Positions 33,101 through 42,141 of a stretch of 64,000 nucleotides of DNA are shown here, one piece after another. Positions within the stretch are counted from its first letter, which is position 1. Every line of letters begins with the position of its first letter. Both the position numbers and the translations under genes were made by a program. Source of the stretch: Isochrysis galbana (lineage: Eukaryota > Haptophyta > Isochrysidales > Isochrysidaceae); NCBI GenBank assembly GCA_018136815.1, contig CM030938.1, positions 1,338,202-1,402,201 of the forward strand. Reading direction: 5' to 3'. Below the pieces are notes generated by a model. It did no database searches and was not told where the DNA came from. It saw only the letters and a list, made by a program, of their open reading frames with translations.

Positions 33101-34195
33101 ATGAAGCATCTGCTCGAAGGAGGCGTCGATGCGTTCCTCAAGCGTGCTGCCTGTGCCTGTCGACCAAATCCCGATGTCGTCCAGGTACGGCATGCAAATC
33201 TCCCACGCGAGGCCCTGGAGCACCGCGTCCATGAGACGACACATGTAGGACGGGCCGGACTGGACGCCGAACGGGAGGTAGTTGAACTCGTACTTCTGGC
33301 GGTGGGTGCAGAACGCCGTGATGGGTTTGTCCTCTTCCTTGATGGGCAGGCACCAGAAGCCGGAGGCAAGATCGAGCAGACAAAGGAAAAGAGAATCTCG
33401 AGAACCTTGGCCTCGAGATAGACGGTCGATAGCCTCGACGGTGAGCGGTAGAGGGCTGTCCGAGATGCGAAGCTTCGAGTTCGTGTCCCGATAGTCGACG
33501 CAGAAGCGAACGGATCCGTCTTTCTTGCCGACGAGAACAACCCGCGAAGCCCATGGCGAATTGGACTTACGAATGATGCCCGCCGCCTCCATCTCAGCGA
33601 CGTGCTCGTCGACGATGGCGCGGCCCTCGTCACCCATCTTGGACGGAGCGTGTCGGTGGGCTGTAGCACCGGGGAGGAGAGGCAGCTCGACCTCCATGAC
33701 GTGCGTGTGCCGAGGGTTCTTCGGGTCGAGGGCGAACGCGTCGATATGCCGTGCCAGCAGGCAGCGTACGCGCTGCTTCTGGGACGGCGACAATTGCTTG
33801 TCGGGGTCAATGGTGATAGCGTCGAGGAGCGCGCGCTGTGCCTCGGTGAGCGAGGACTCGGGGTCGTCTCCATCACCGGCAGCTGTCGACCGCGCCTCGT
33901 GCAACTTGTACTCGATGTGAGCTGACGCCACCGGCGAGTACGCAGGAAGAGTTACCGGACGTGGCGCCAGGTTCCAGACGGTGACCAACACCTCCCCCTC
34001 CGGGGTGGGGGTTTCGACGCTGGTGGCGACCATCGGAGGAGAATCGAGGCCGTCACGGGGCGGTAGACGGTCGACGAGAATGGCGGAGTCGGGGTAGTTC
34101 TCGATGACCTCCAAAGGCAGGCGAACGGAGAACGTACCCTTCGATCGCGCGGGGATGGTGATGGGCTGCCTGGTGTACAGAGCAAACTCTTTCAA
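30143..34195 (-). CDS. Ty3/gypsy pol polyprotein (fossil element; frame looks whole)
   Basis: An open frame of about 1,350 codons. In order it holds a protease-proximal region, reverse transcriptase (VELPLLPGATAHRHAPSKM, then CVDYRDTN, YLDDIGIW), RNase H (FIVKTDAAS, VVAYYGRRL, ALRWLHTM), integrase with HHCC-type zinc finger (HDHLCHLGDNRMARLL, CHECTLAK) and catalytic core (FCDVVSMAPTHDF, DSGSNLASQLT, HHHESVGLVERA), and a C-terminal chromodomain-like part (VDSLLDRKGRGDSRQYLVKW, then TWEPLAEL). This places it with chromoviruses. It belongs to the retrotransposon at 27210-35726 and has no host function. Confidence 0.92.
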   Translation of the reverse strand: MKEFALYTRQPITIPARSKGTFSVRLPLEVIENYPDSAILVDRLPPRDGLDSPPMVATSVETPTPEGEVLVTVWNLAPRPVTLPAYSPVASAHIEYKLHEARSTAAGDGDDPESSLTEAQRALLDAITIDPDKQLSPSQKQRVRCLLARHIDAFALDPKNPRHTHVMEVELPLLPGATAHRHAPSKMGDEGRAIVDEHVAEMEAAGIIRKSNSPWASRVVLVGKKDGSVRFCVDYRDTNSKLRISDSPLPLTVEAIDRLSRGQGSRDSLFLCLLDLASGFWCLPIKEEDKPITAFCTHRQKYEFNYLPFGVQSGPSYMCRLMDAVLQGLAWEICMPYLDDIGIWSTGTGSTLEERIDASFEQMLHRLDLVLERLRWAGLSCKASKCILFAIKGEYLGHVVSRRGLEMDPKKVEAVRSIDPRHINSLEKVRSFLGLCSYYRRFIKGFAHVAAPLTDLTRTGVDVATVSQSPECQTAIRCLIDLITSAPVLAAPRHDKEFIVKTDAASTLGIGGVLSQIDDHGHEHVVAYYGRRLTAAERHWTTTEVELLAALESIRTWRPYLWGRHFRLVIDHQALRWLHTMKDTVQGGPASRLMRWALKLSEYRFTVEHKPGANHKDADGVSRLVAADDETSETSAPKQGGGQLLAAVVPNSRSTMASDGQPPAVAASRSRTTTASSLQADERSSRLSSTTRDSINLSYLDVGTPNAEALKEAQAEDPDCHDLIRFLSSSPHNPDLDHRRLRWLSRESSRCLLRSGLLYRRVPTRDGEKLCLYVPKTMRRAYLEAFHDHLCHLGDNRMARLLRDRYFWPGMNADVCEHVRQCHECTLAKPPFRHLADPKGPQVGAYPFDIVFCDVVSMAPTHDFIKGSRGFDKLLVFVDSLTRWIEAAPHNGDPSSADALHAFMSYVVSRHGVPRQLRSDSGSNLASQLTSIILERTGTDLRPSTPHHHESVGLVERAQQTLINMARATDEGGGHWVDHLPFFLMSMRASANRITRMSPAALLYGRELRLPAQLSDPPDTGPPPELPQEIRSYAWKMHCRLKAAWAAAYDATLESQADALADTLRTHSPPIQFAPGDRVVRKIQGHRNKLLYHYSGPYRIAEALGAGRYRLRDQENRLLSEEVHVTNLRPYYTLTDEDPVQRDEYLVDSLLDRKGRGDSRQYLVKWRGYAKAAATWEPLAELLRRCESLVTAYDDAHPFPPLRKPQMRKRAAESQSQTVSTPPTSHAIEAPVGSETTGSDHQAPRRSPRLAPSLHSGPIAHVSHLPVSARPSVANPAGPMMRPQHAVFVLGQWWYSSGPSRGSPWFGAHAFAHAALASPTFVRCRSEALARLSPSDRTLVSLLDTPSAFF

Positions 34196-35262
34196 CGAGG
34201 CAGCCGACGACGGGGATCCCTTTGCGAAAAGCGGCTCGACATCGACAGCACCGGAATGGACGGAGACGCGGCGACCAACGTGCGAGCCGTCTGAAAAGAA
34301 CGGGACGTGGCAGCCGGAAGAGATTCGGACGAGAATAGAGCAGGCTGAGAACGAAACAATCGACGGAATGCGCGTTGTACAACGGAGGGCATGTTGGCGA
34401 ATACCCCTCCGTCAGCGAACGATTCCCCAGACGAGCTAGTCGGTATCGGTTGCCAACCCAATCGGGTTGGCGCGACTATCGTAGGCGGCGCGAGCCAACG
34501 GCGAACAGCGAGGGTGTAGGCCACCGTCCATCCGGAGGGGCTAACCTCGCTGGCACGGCCAAGGCAGCTTAACGGCGAGTTTCGAGGGAACAAATCGGCC
34601 AGTCCATCCAGGATTTGACTGGCGACAGCAGACGGGTCGGCAGCGACGGGGCTCAAGGCAAGAATTAGCGTTGAGCGCTCGTAATCGAGAGCATTGAACG
34701 AATGATTCGAGGACGACGAGAGCGACGAAGGAGGTAGCGAACGAACGGCGAGAGAGAACGGGACTCCCGGAGTCGAATCGTCCCCACCGCACATGAGCAG
34801 ATGGGGGTGACTCCGGATCGATTGAACAACTGAAACGAAAACGCGAACTTCGGGAACGACGGCATCGCAACCTAGGGTAGCATCCCCAGGTTGGAACGAC
34901 AACAAGAAGGCTTTGCTCAGCCGTCCGAGGGACGGCGAGCTCGTAGATCGGAGGGGCGAAACGTTTGAGGTACGAAATGAAACGTGAACGGGAGTGACAG
35001 AAGTATCGAGAAGCGAAAGGGGTGGCGGTCCAGGCCGCCGAGGAATCGAGAAGTCAACGAAGCATATGGCGGCGGCCTTGCCTATTCCCTAACGGCGGTT
35101 GCGGCCGAGGACGACGAGACGACGAAGGTAGGCTCGGTGGGCGTCGGGAATCTCCGGCTCGCCCTCGCAAAGGAAGCGGATGAACGGCTGACAGTAGTAC
35201 GGCGAATGCGCGCCATCGCCCGTCCCATATCGCCAATTGTCGGGGTGGTCGGGGCGAGCCGT
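34196..35262 (-). mobile_element. Gag-like and leader region of the Ty3/gypsy element
   Basis: Minus-strand sequence between pol and the right LTR. Open frames of about 200 codons occur here, but no zinc knuckle or capsid motif is obvious to me, so the gag assignment is by position only. Confidence 0.5.
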
Positions 35263-35726
35263 GCTGAAGCCCGTCAGCAGAGGAAGGCGGGCAGGCGGGC
35301 TTGAGCGAGGGCGAGGACGGCGGCGAGAACGACATGGAACGAGCGGCGAGAGGCGAGGGCGAGTGAGAGGAGGGCTGTGATGGCAGGGGCTGGCGAGGCG
35401 AGGCGAGTTTGTTGGGTACGAGTGTTACGAGAGCGAGAGCGACGAGAGCGAGAGCGACGACGGATGACGACTGACGACAGGACGACGGACAACGACACCC
35501 AGGAAAACACCCCGACTCTCGCCCCACGACTTTCTCACATAACTCGACTGAAATCAAACCCAAACACTCCGATCAGACAACAACGGACGACGATCAAAGG
35601 GCGATCTGTCGGCGATCTTGTCTGGAACGGGAATCGCACCATAACGGAATCGAGGGGCAATCTTGCTACGCAGGATTCCAAGAGACCTACCAAATAAGAC
35701 GAAAGGAGTGCGATGTGCCTAAGGGC

Positions 35727-36869
35727 AAGGTTGCAGGGGGGCTGGTGAGTTCGTGCTGACAGCGCGGCTGGTGCGAGAGCGGGCGCCAGAACCACCGCGC
35801 TGGATCGCTAGCGCAGCTGGAGCCGTTGCCCGCATTGCCTCCTCCAAGTGGTGCCGTGGGCACTGATTGGTGCCCACGGCACCATTCCCTCTTTTTGCCT
35901 CGGAGGTTGGGTGTGTTGCCGGCTCGGCAGGGATCAATCTCAGTAGCAGCCGACATAGTGCTAGAATGCCGCCGAGTTCGGCCCAAGACGTAGGTACCAA
36001 GGGTCCCCCTTCGGTACTCATGTTCCCTCATCTGCTTTGCGGGCTTGGTGCAAGGGGCTCGAGCTAGATGGCCGTGGCCGCGCGGCTGATGCGGGCTAGA
36101 GCCCACGGCACTTGGCTGGTAAGCGGATGCAAGTCGTGCTGTGGGCGCGGCCCCGCTTATGCTCATGACACCACTCCCTTACCTCCTAGGCCGGCGTTAA
36201 AGGTGGCCCCACACAGCTAGCTGCAAGAAGAGTGGCAGGTGCTGCGGAGTGGGCCAAGTTCAGGCCTTAGTGCTCTAGCTACTTACTAGGAATCTGTGGG
36301 ATTAATGTTTGCCTCGATTGTGGCGTTGTAGTGGTTGTGATGGGTGCAGTCGTTATCCGCATGCGAGTAGCATGTTGTGCGTGGGTACCACAACTCATTG
36401 ATCTAGATGCAAGCCTCTGTTGCGAGCGGCTTGCGGATAATGCTCAGTTTTCATCGCCGGGCCGCGCAGTGCCGCAAAGCGGATTTGAAGTAGCTCATCT
36501 TGATGAACATCACTGAAGGTGAGAGCGAATACGCGAATACTATCCTTGAACCACATACATTGGGCAAGACTATCGTCGGGCGTCAAGTTTCAGAGAAGTG
36601 CTTGAACTTGAGAAGCCGTCAGCAGCACTTGCACTTACATTTTGCGCCTGGCGCTCATGGCAATGAGGGTGTGTGTACCTAAAAGAAAACTCCTTGGCCA
36701 TTGCCAAAAAAATCGCCGCATTGCGGACCTTCGTACTCGTGACCACGAAAGAATCAACTCGCGAAACTTTGTAGTTGCTTTGTTGTCATCATGAAGAATC
36801 TCTCCTTGCTTTCTCTTGGAGTTTTGGGTGCAATTTTGAAAAGTCGATTTTTCCCGTCCCCACCCCTAG
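35727..36869 (+). repeat. Repeat copy 1, inverted relative to 47137-48490
   Basis: This segment matches the reverse complement of 47137-48490 along its length. Anchors are TTTTGAAAAGTCGATTTTTC near 36835-36860 (inverted at 47155-47175), AACTCGCGAAACTTTG near 36757 (inverted near 47235), GCAACACACCC-type sequence near 35905-35925, and the hairpin at 35850-35883. It abuts the outer end of the retrotransposon's right LTR at 35726. The other copy continues past that point, so the LTR element or a deletion cut this copy. No conserved ORF. Confidence 0.8.
35850..35883 (+). repeat. Perfect 14-bp-stem hairpin
   Basis: GGTGCCGTGGGCAC, a 6-nt loop, then GTGCCCACGGCACC. A strong stem-loop. Three further versions of this hairpin form an array at 48325-48760. 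Confidence 0.85.
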
Positions 36870-36949
36870 ATCCGTCCGCGCTATCGGGCGCCCGACCTTC
36901 TTCTGGTGCCTAGAGCAGGGGGGGCGTCACCTGCGGAACACCCCGGGCG

Positions 36950-37038
36950 GTGGTGGTGGCGTAGTGGCGGTCAAAAAATGCGGCCCCCCAGCATGTTATT
37001 AGTAGTTTTAAATCAGTGTTTAGTGTTTGACCGCCCTA
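36950..37038 (-). mobile_element. L-type end fragment of the TAGGG transposon family
   Basis: Read on the minus strand from 37038: TAGGGCGGTCAAACAC, then a diverged version of the L-type subterminal sequence including GACCGCCACTACG-like sequence. The interior is missing. Old fragment. Confidence 0.65.
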
Positions 37039-37688
37039 GCCCTAGGCCGGTGGCCGGCAGGTGCAAGTGTGGTGCGGCAGGGTGCAGGATGCAGGGTGTA
37101 CGGTACACGGTACACCGTGTACGCGCGCCTCAAGTGTCAAGCGCTCCCCCCCCCTGCAATTCCTCCTCCCCCTCTTAGGGCCTGGTAAGGTTTTCGCGAA
37201 ACTTTTTACGAAACTTTGGGGGGGTTCGGCGGAAAAAAAATTCGCGAAACATCGGGGGGTAAATGGCGCGAACGCGAAACATACGCAAAACATCGCGAAA
37301 CCCTTAATGTCGGGAAGACCACAGCAGACCACAGTATGTAGCAGTATACTGGATCGTCCTGGCGCGGTCGCCTCGGCGACAGCGGTGTCTCCATCAGTAC
37401 TTCGTCCAGCGCGGCGAGGGCCGCGGCAGCGGGGGAGGGAGAGGGAGGCGGAGGGGTCGCGCGCTCCATGACCCTATCAGTTTACTAATAGTTGCTAAAA
37501 ATACCTTGAGTGGGACGCGTGACGCGTGCAATTTTGACATTTTGACACTTTTTGCCGCAAAACTTTTGCAAAACTTTTGCACAAAAATGTGGGGGTTCGG
37601 GCACAAAACCTTTCCCAGGGCCTCTCCCCTCTCTCCTCATTACTTTCTAAAAGTGGGGCGGTCCGGAGAGCGGAGAGGGGGGGGAGTT

Positions 37689-37849
37689 GGCACCACCAAA
37701 AGCAAGAGATTTTTATTGTAATCCTACTCCTATTGGGGTAGCATTCCAATGTGAAGGCGTGTTGTTCGCCAGAGGAAGCGAGAGAAATCTCTCCTACTAC
37801 TTCAATAGGAGTAGGATTACAAAATAAATCTCTCGCTTTTGGTGGTGCC
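37689..37849. mobile_element. Short inverted-repeat element (MITE-like, ~161 bp)
   Basis: The left arm 37689-37735 begins GGCACCACCAAAAGC and contains GTAATCCTACTCCTATTG. The right arm 37803-37849 is its near-perfect reverse complement. The arms are about 47 bp and the loop about 67 bp. No target duplication is obvious. It can fold into one long hairpin. Only one copy is seen in the window. Confidence 0.75.
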
Positions 37850-38189
37850 CTCCTGCTCTCTGCGATATCAGCCTTGGTGCCTTACCATCTGTTATCGCCA
37901 GGAAGTACATGGTTCCACAGATTTTGTTGAGGTGCAAACCGCTGGCGTGAGGTCTGGTCGGTACTTCACAGTATACGATGTTTTTCTCTGGTGAAACTGG
38001 GTACACTTTCTCCTCCTGTCTTGGGGGGTGAAACCCAAGGGGTGGCAAAGAAGCCCCCACCCCCCCCACCCCCCGGCCACCGCCGCCCGAGCTCTGCTCC
38101 TCGACGACGGCCTCGCCTCCGCCCCCGGAGAAAGGGACCCGGGCGCTGGCTGGGGGACACGCGCCCGTCTCCTTCGCCTCCGTCACCGC

Positions 38190-38522
38190 ATGCCCGGTCT
38201 CTTCGCCGCCATCAGGAGCCGGCGGCAGACGGCCAACTCGAGCGTTGTGGGGGGCCCCTTCCCTGCACCCTTGGGCACGGTAGTAGGCCGCTTGCTGGTG
38301 GAGTGGGGCGTGGACAGCGATTCATCCGACGACTCAGACGACTTCTGCGGGTGGCACGTTGGCTCACGCGCGATACGCACGTCAGGGGTAGTGGAGGTTT
38401 CAGATTCCAGCCTACTGTCGGCGGCTAGGCGGAGCTCAGATACTGCGAGCATAGAGACTCGTGCGTCTGACGGGCCGTCGGAAGAGCGGAGCGTACGTGA
38501 TGGATACTGTCGCCAGCAATAG
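38190..38522 (+). CDS. Hypothetical acidic/serine-rich small protein
   Basis: An open frame of 110 codons from ATG at 38190: MPGLFAAIRSRR at the start and an Asp/Ser patch (DSDSSDDSDDF) in the middle. It is open upstream to 38028. No domain, splice context or homologue is recognised. It could be the end of a longer spliced gene or a chance frame in GC-rich DNA. Confidence 0.25.
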   Translation: MPGLFAAIRSRRQTANSSVVGGPFPAPLGTVVGRLLVEWGVDSDSSDDSDDFCGWHVGSRAIRTSGVVEVSDSSLLSAARRSSDTASIETRASDGPSEERSVRDGYCRQQ

Positions 38523-38549
38523 CAGTGACCGATGGCCAGGCCAGGCAAT

Positions 38550-39051
38550 CGCAGTGGTCAGGTCAAACTCTATGAAATTCTCAGCATTTGCTCGGCATTA
38601 TGCACGATGTACAGATTTAGACCGGCGTGTCCCCACATGTGAGCATGGCAACTGACGGACATTCCATAATCGGCTGACGTATCGTGCGGGCTGATCGATA
38701 TAGTGAATACCTCGGCCAGATCAGTCAATCGGTGCACTACCACAAACCTACCCCCAAACTATGTCGAGGCCACCAACGTAAGTCCATTGTTATCATCATA
38801 TTAGGGGTCATTGTCATTATCTTCCAAGTGGCAAATTTATTGCCAGCCGTATGTTTCTTACCGAGGTTTGAATTCATCATGCTCGTTCAAGGTTTGAATT
38901 CATCATGCGTGGGGTTATCGTGTGGCGGCACAGTGTACAATGTATAGTCATTCGTCATTCGCACTAGCAATACTTCTATCTTCTATGGCCCTATGCTTTA
39001 GCTTTAGTGTTTAAAGTTTCAGGGTGTTGCAGTACCTCGCCGTTGCTGGCT
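38550..39051. other. Intergenic; target region of the LINE insertion
   Basis: AT-richer than its surroundings. GGTTTGAATTCATCATG is tandemly duplicated (38863-38908). An 87-codon frame at 38684-38947 contains one hydrophobic stretch (IVIIILGVIVIIFQVAN) but has no other support. The LINE-like element begins just after, at 39070. Confidence 0.35.
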
Positions 39052-42000
39052 ATGATAACAATAATACAAAAAAAATCTTCTTAAAAATTCCCGCTACGTA
39101 CACGGCGTGAGGCAGCTTGCTAGTGTACCTCCCTACTACCCAACCTTAACCCCTAAACAACCCCCTTCCCCTTCCCCAGTTCCCTCTCTGGCGGAGAAGC
39201 TGGTGCCAGGGAGGCCGCGCGCGCTGCTTCGGCCGGGAGTTGGAGAGAAGGGGGTGGGAGATTGTGGCTCGTCTCACGATCCAGATTCGGCTCGGGTTTT
39301 TCCTCATTGATATAGCGTGAGGTCCTTATTGGTATCTGGTGCGGTTCCTATTAAAAGATTTCGCTACCCTAGGTGATGTTTCTTATGTCCAGTCCTCTCG
39401 CCGCCTGCAAGAGGTCTTCTGATGCTCCTAGGTTGAAATCCTTGTCTATAGTATACAGGGGGCTTATCATTTTCCGGATATGTTTGTTGCTCGGGGCGTG
39501 TAGCCCCATGTTTTCGCGTTGTTTTTTTAGCCTTTGACAGAAACCGACCTTCGCCGTTACTAATAATTGGTATCTCGTAAGGATCGCTCTCAAGATTGTT
39601 CTAACGGACCTACCGTCCGCGTTACCATATTGGATGTTATAAAAGTCCGTGAGGATGTATCTCCACGCCAGGATACCTAAGTACCCCGAGGAGGGATGCG
39701 GCCTGTCTACCTGGTAGCAAAAGAGACGTTGGGCTATCTCGGAGCCCGGCCTCAGATTTTTCCCCAGAAGCCCTTCTATGAATTCGAAGATGGGTGCCGT
39801 CGCGATGCACGTGGCTATGTGGGTGGAGCTCTCAGGGGCTATGCCACAAAAGCGGCACGTCGGATCGTCGGCGAACCGGTTCGCCGTGGCTATCCTCCTA
39901 TGCAGGACGTGTTTGAAGTGCATATATGAGTCTCTCGGCGTTAAAAAGTTGTATTTGTATAGCTGAGATACTTGTTTCCATTTCCCGGAGATGTCCGGCA
40001 ATCGTTTTTCCCACCTCAATGTGGATTTTTGTTTCTTCGTTTTCCTCATTGCGAGAAACGCTTTGGTCAGCGCCTTGACGTTAACATCCTCTAGGGTTTT
40101 ATTCGCGCCTTCGAACGTGTATTCTTGTGGTATCGGGTACGCCGTCTCGGCCGGACCGTCGTATGCTCGTCCCCATTTCAATGGGGTGCATAATTCTTCT
40201 GGTGATGGCTGCGGGTTGGCCCTTTCATAAATATGGGGTTCCCCCATCACATTGAGCTTGACTACGTGATAGACTCCACTCCGGCGCAGATAATATCTGT
40301 GTTCTTTGTCCACCCGGATGTCTCCTAGGTCATGCGCATCCGGGTCTTCTTGGGGGGCTAACGCTTGTTCTCCCGGAGTGGGGGGAGGAGACACCTCTTT
40401 CTTCCTAAGCAGGTTCATATATTCATTCGTGGCATCCGCCATTCTTGCTCTAGACCATTCGGCTATCTTCTCCCATGACTTTAGAAATGGACCTATCGAG
40501 ATGTAGTTGCCCCTATGGCGTATCCATCTTTCTCCTTCCGGCAGGTAAGCCGCGCAGTCTTCCGTGGTGTATATCTCTCCCGTGACCGGGTTAATCGTAT
40601 TATGCACAATAACCGTTTGTAGAGATTCCCACTTAGCTCTATGTGAGTGATGTAATGCCGGAGCTTTATGAAAACAGTCATACCATATCGGGGATCCCAG
40701 AGTCCCTTCCCTCGTGTTGGTTTCCCTCAGGAACTTGATTCGTCTGAAATTATCGAGCGCTTGCTTCCAAAATGCGCCGTGTATGGCGATCTCCCCCTCA
40801 GGGGTTACGCATTCGACCGAGGAGCGGACGGCGTAGTCCAGATTGAAACTCTCCCCGTCGTCGAGGGTCACGAGAATGTTCCTAGGGAAGCGGTGTCCTA
40901 GGGCGGATGTGTCCGTGTAGACATAGAAGTGCCAGATCGGGCGTTTGCCCGATTCTACTTTGGTAATCCCCTCGAGGGTGGTCTTGGCGCGCTGCTGGTT
41001 GCCCCTGAGCACGTGGAAGCCTTCACGCTCCAGCGCGCTAGCCAGGTGGCGGGTCTTGGTCTTGTATGCCTTGACCGGGTCAAAAATGCGAAAGACGATA
41101 TACGTTGCCACCTCCTTTAGAGAGGATCGGATCGCGCTCGACTTGCGAGGGGCTGAATCGGCCAATGCCCCATAGGTGATTGCAAACTCGTGCGGGACGC
41201 CCGATAGGGTGGCTTGGATTTTGTCGCCGTACGCGGCCTTGAATTGTTCGTGGGCGTCGTCATCGACGTAGAATATCCAAGGACCTTTGCGGCCTTTGTC
41301 CATCCCATCGGGGGTAGCGTCCAAGCCTTCCAACTTGGAGAGAAGAAACTTCATATAGGTAGCTATGTCCTCGCTCTTGATGTCCTTCTTGTCCTCCGCT
41401 AGCTGTGCTAGCTGAATGTAGAATGGAGTATCTTCCGGTTCTTCCTCCTCATCTTGACCATGAGGGGGAGAAGCGAATTGTGTGGCTACGGGTGGAGTCG
41501 GCTTTGGGTCCGACTGTGGGTCCGCTCGCTTACGCGAGGGCGGCTGGGGCTGTTGGGAAGATGGAGGTGGAGCTTGCCTTGCTTCATGGGGGTGCTTTCC
41601 TTTGGGGCCGGCCGCCTCAGCGTATGATTTCTGTGCAGTGTTGTTCAGAGGGTTGGAAGCCGTAAAGGCCCCAAGAATTGTATGTTGTGTGTAGTGCCCG
41701 CCCACGAGGGGTGCACTGCTGGTAGGAGTTGCCACCATGGGGGTGGCAGCCAGGCTGCCACCCACCATGGGGAGTCCTTGATGGGCCAACAGGCCAGTGG
41801 GGGCAGGCGGCAGAGCCAGAGTCTGGCCCTGCTGGTCTGCAGGGAACAGGGCCCTCCCTGTTCCCTGCTTCTGCGCCTGGTGGGGAGGCGAGGGTGGGAG
41901 GATCATATCGACGTCGCTGTCAGTCAGTGGGGCGGCCTGCGAGCGCTTCGGCTCCGGCGGCTTGGGGCGGCCCCTGTGGGGCGTCGTGACGGCGGGAGGC

Positions 42001-42076
42001 TGGGGATCGGGAGCGGTCGGCGCGCGCTCCATCGCTCGAACTATAACAATAGTTTTTGATGATAACAATAATACAA
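39052..42076 (-). mobile_element. Non-autonomous LINE-derived element with 18-bp target duplication
   Basis: Minus-strand element, body about 39070-42058, flanked by the identical 18-mer ATGATAACAATAATACAA at 39052-39069 and 42059-42076. The 5' leader is short (about 26 bp before the ATG) and starts at the same point as in the fragment at 395-790. The 3' end on the minus strand finishes in a T-rich tract beside the target duplication. One long ORF (39369-42032) fills most of it. The 3' untranslated region is about 300 bp and is partly repeated near 57680-57780. The exact duplication and intact ORF imply recent insertion, yet no reverse transcriptase or endonuclease is encoded. Confidence 0.85.
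39369..42032 (-). CDS. LINE-derived ORF: Pro-rich gag-like protein ending in an RT-type zinc finger
   Basis: 887 codons from ATG at 42032. Residues about 1-200 are Pro/Gln-rich. The middle has two similar segments, each around a FYV motif (WIFYVDDDAHEQFKAAYGDK and WHFYVYTDTSALGHRFPRN), suggesting a duplicated RNA-binding-like fold. Near residue 760 lies CRFCGIAPESSTHIATC (CX2CX8HX3C), the zinc finger usually found after the reverse transcriptase of LINEs, followed by the typical helical tail. No catalytic reverse-transcriptase or endonuclease motif is present: the FADD just before the zinc finger is not in a reverse-transcriptase context. The protein may bind its own RNA while a full LINE elsewhere provides enzymes. 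Confidence 0.8.
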   Translation of the reverse strand: MERAPTAPDPQPPAVTTPHRGRPKPPEPKRSQAAPLTDSDVDMILPPSPPHQAQKQGTGRALFPADQQGQTLALPPAPTGLLAHQGLPMVGGSLAATPMVATPTSSAPLVGGHYTQHTILGAFTASNPLNNTAQKSYAEAAGPKGKHPHEARQAPPPSSQQPQPPSRKRADPQSDPKPTPPVATQFASPPHGQDEEEEPEDTPFYIQLAQLAEDKKDIKSEDIATYMKFLLSKLEGLDATPDGMDKGRKGPWIFYVDDDAHEQFKAAYGDKIQATLSGVPHEFAITYGALADSAPRKSSAIRSSLKEVATYIVFRIFDPVKAYKTKTRHLASALEREGFHVLRGNQQRAKTTLEGITKVESGKRPIWHFYVYTDTSALGHRFPRNILVTLDDGESFNLDYAVRSSVECVTPEGEIAIHGAFWKQALDNFRRIKFLRETNTREGTLGSPIWYDCFHKAPALHHSHRAKWESLQTVIVHNTINPVTGEIYTTEDCAAYLPEGERWIRHRGNYISIGPFLKSWEKIAEWSRARMADATNEYMNLLRKKEVSPPPTPGEQALAPQEDPDAHDLGDIRVDKEHRYYLRRSGVYHVVKLNVMGEPHIYERANPQPSPEELCTPLKWGRAYDGPAETAYPIPQEYTFEGANKTLEDVNVKALTKAFLAMRKTKKQKSTLRWEKRLPDISGKWKQVSQLYKYNFLTPRDSYMHFKHVLHRRIATANRFADDPTCRFCGIAPESSTHIATCIATAPIFEFIEGLLGKNLRPGSEIAQRLFCYQVDRPHPSSGYLGILAWRYILTDFYNIQYGNADGRSVRTILRAILTRYQLLVTAKVGFCQRLKKQRENMGLHAPSNKHIRKMISPLYTIDKDFNLGASEDLLQAARGLDIRNIT

Positions 42077-42141
42077 TCGAGCATTAGTACCACCACTCCC
42101 ACTAGCCCGGTACTAACACGACACCCCTCAACGCTCAACGC

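Larger units (their letters stand above)
27210..35726 (-). mobile_element. Ty3/gypsy LTR retrotransposon (chromodomain-type pol)
   Basis: Large LTR retrotransposon on the minus strand. The left (3') LTR lies at about 27210-28882, where it is interrupted by a DNA transposon at 27621-28827. The right (5') LTR is at about 35263-35726. Over the ~390 bp that I compared by eye (27225-27613 against 35278-35666) the LTRs show no difference, which implies recent insertion. Pol lies at 30143-34195 and a gag-like region at about 34200-35050. Pol reads as one long frame and looks whole. The 3' internal region (28883-30142) holds a minisatellite. No matching target duplication was found. The outer LTR edges are uncertain: similarity to the relic at 12755 suggests the left LTR may extend to about 27113. 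Confidence 0.9.

Noticed and set aside
39800-39930. FADD in the LINE-derived ORF as a reverse-transcriptase catalytic motif
   Set aside because: It lies immediately before the CCHC finger, without the flanking motifs of the RT palm, so it is a chance match.
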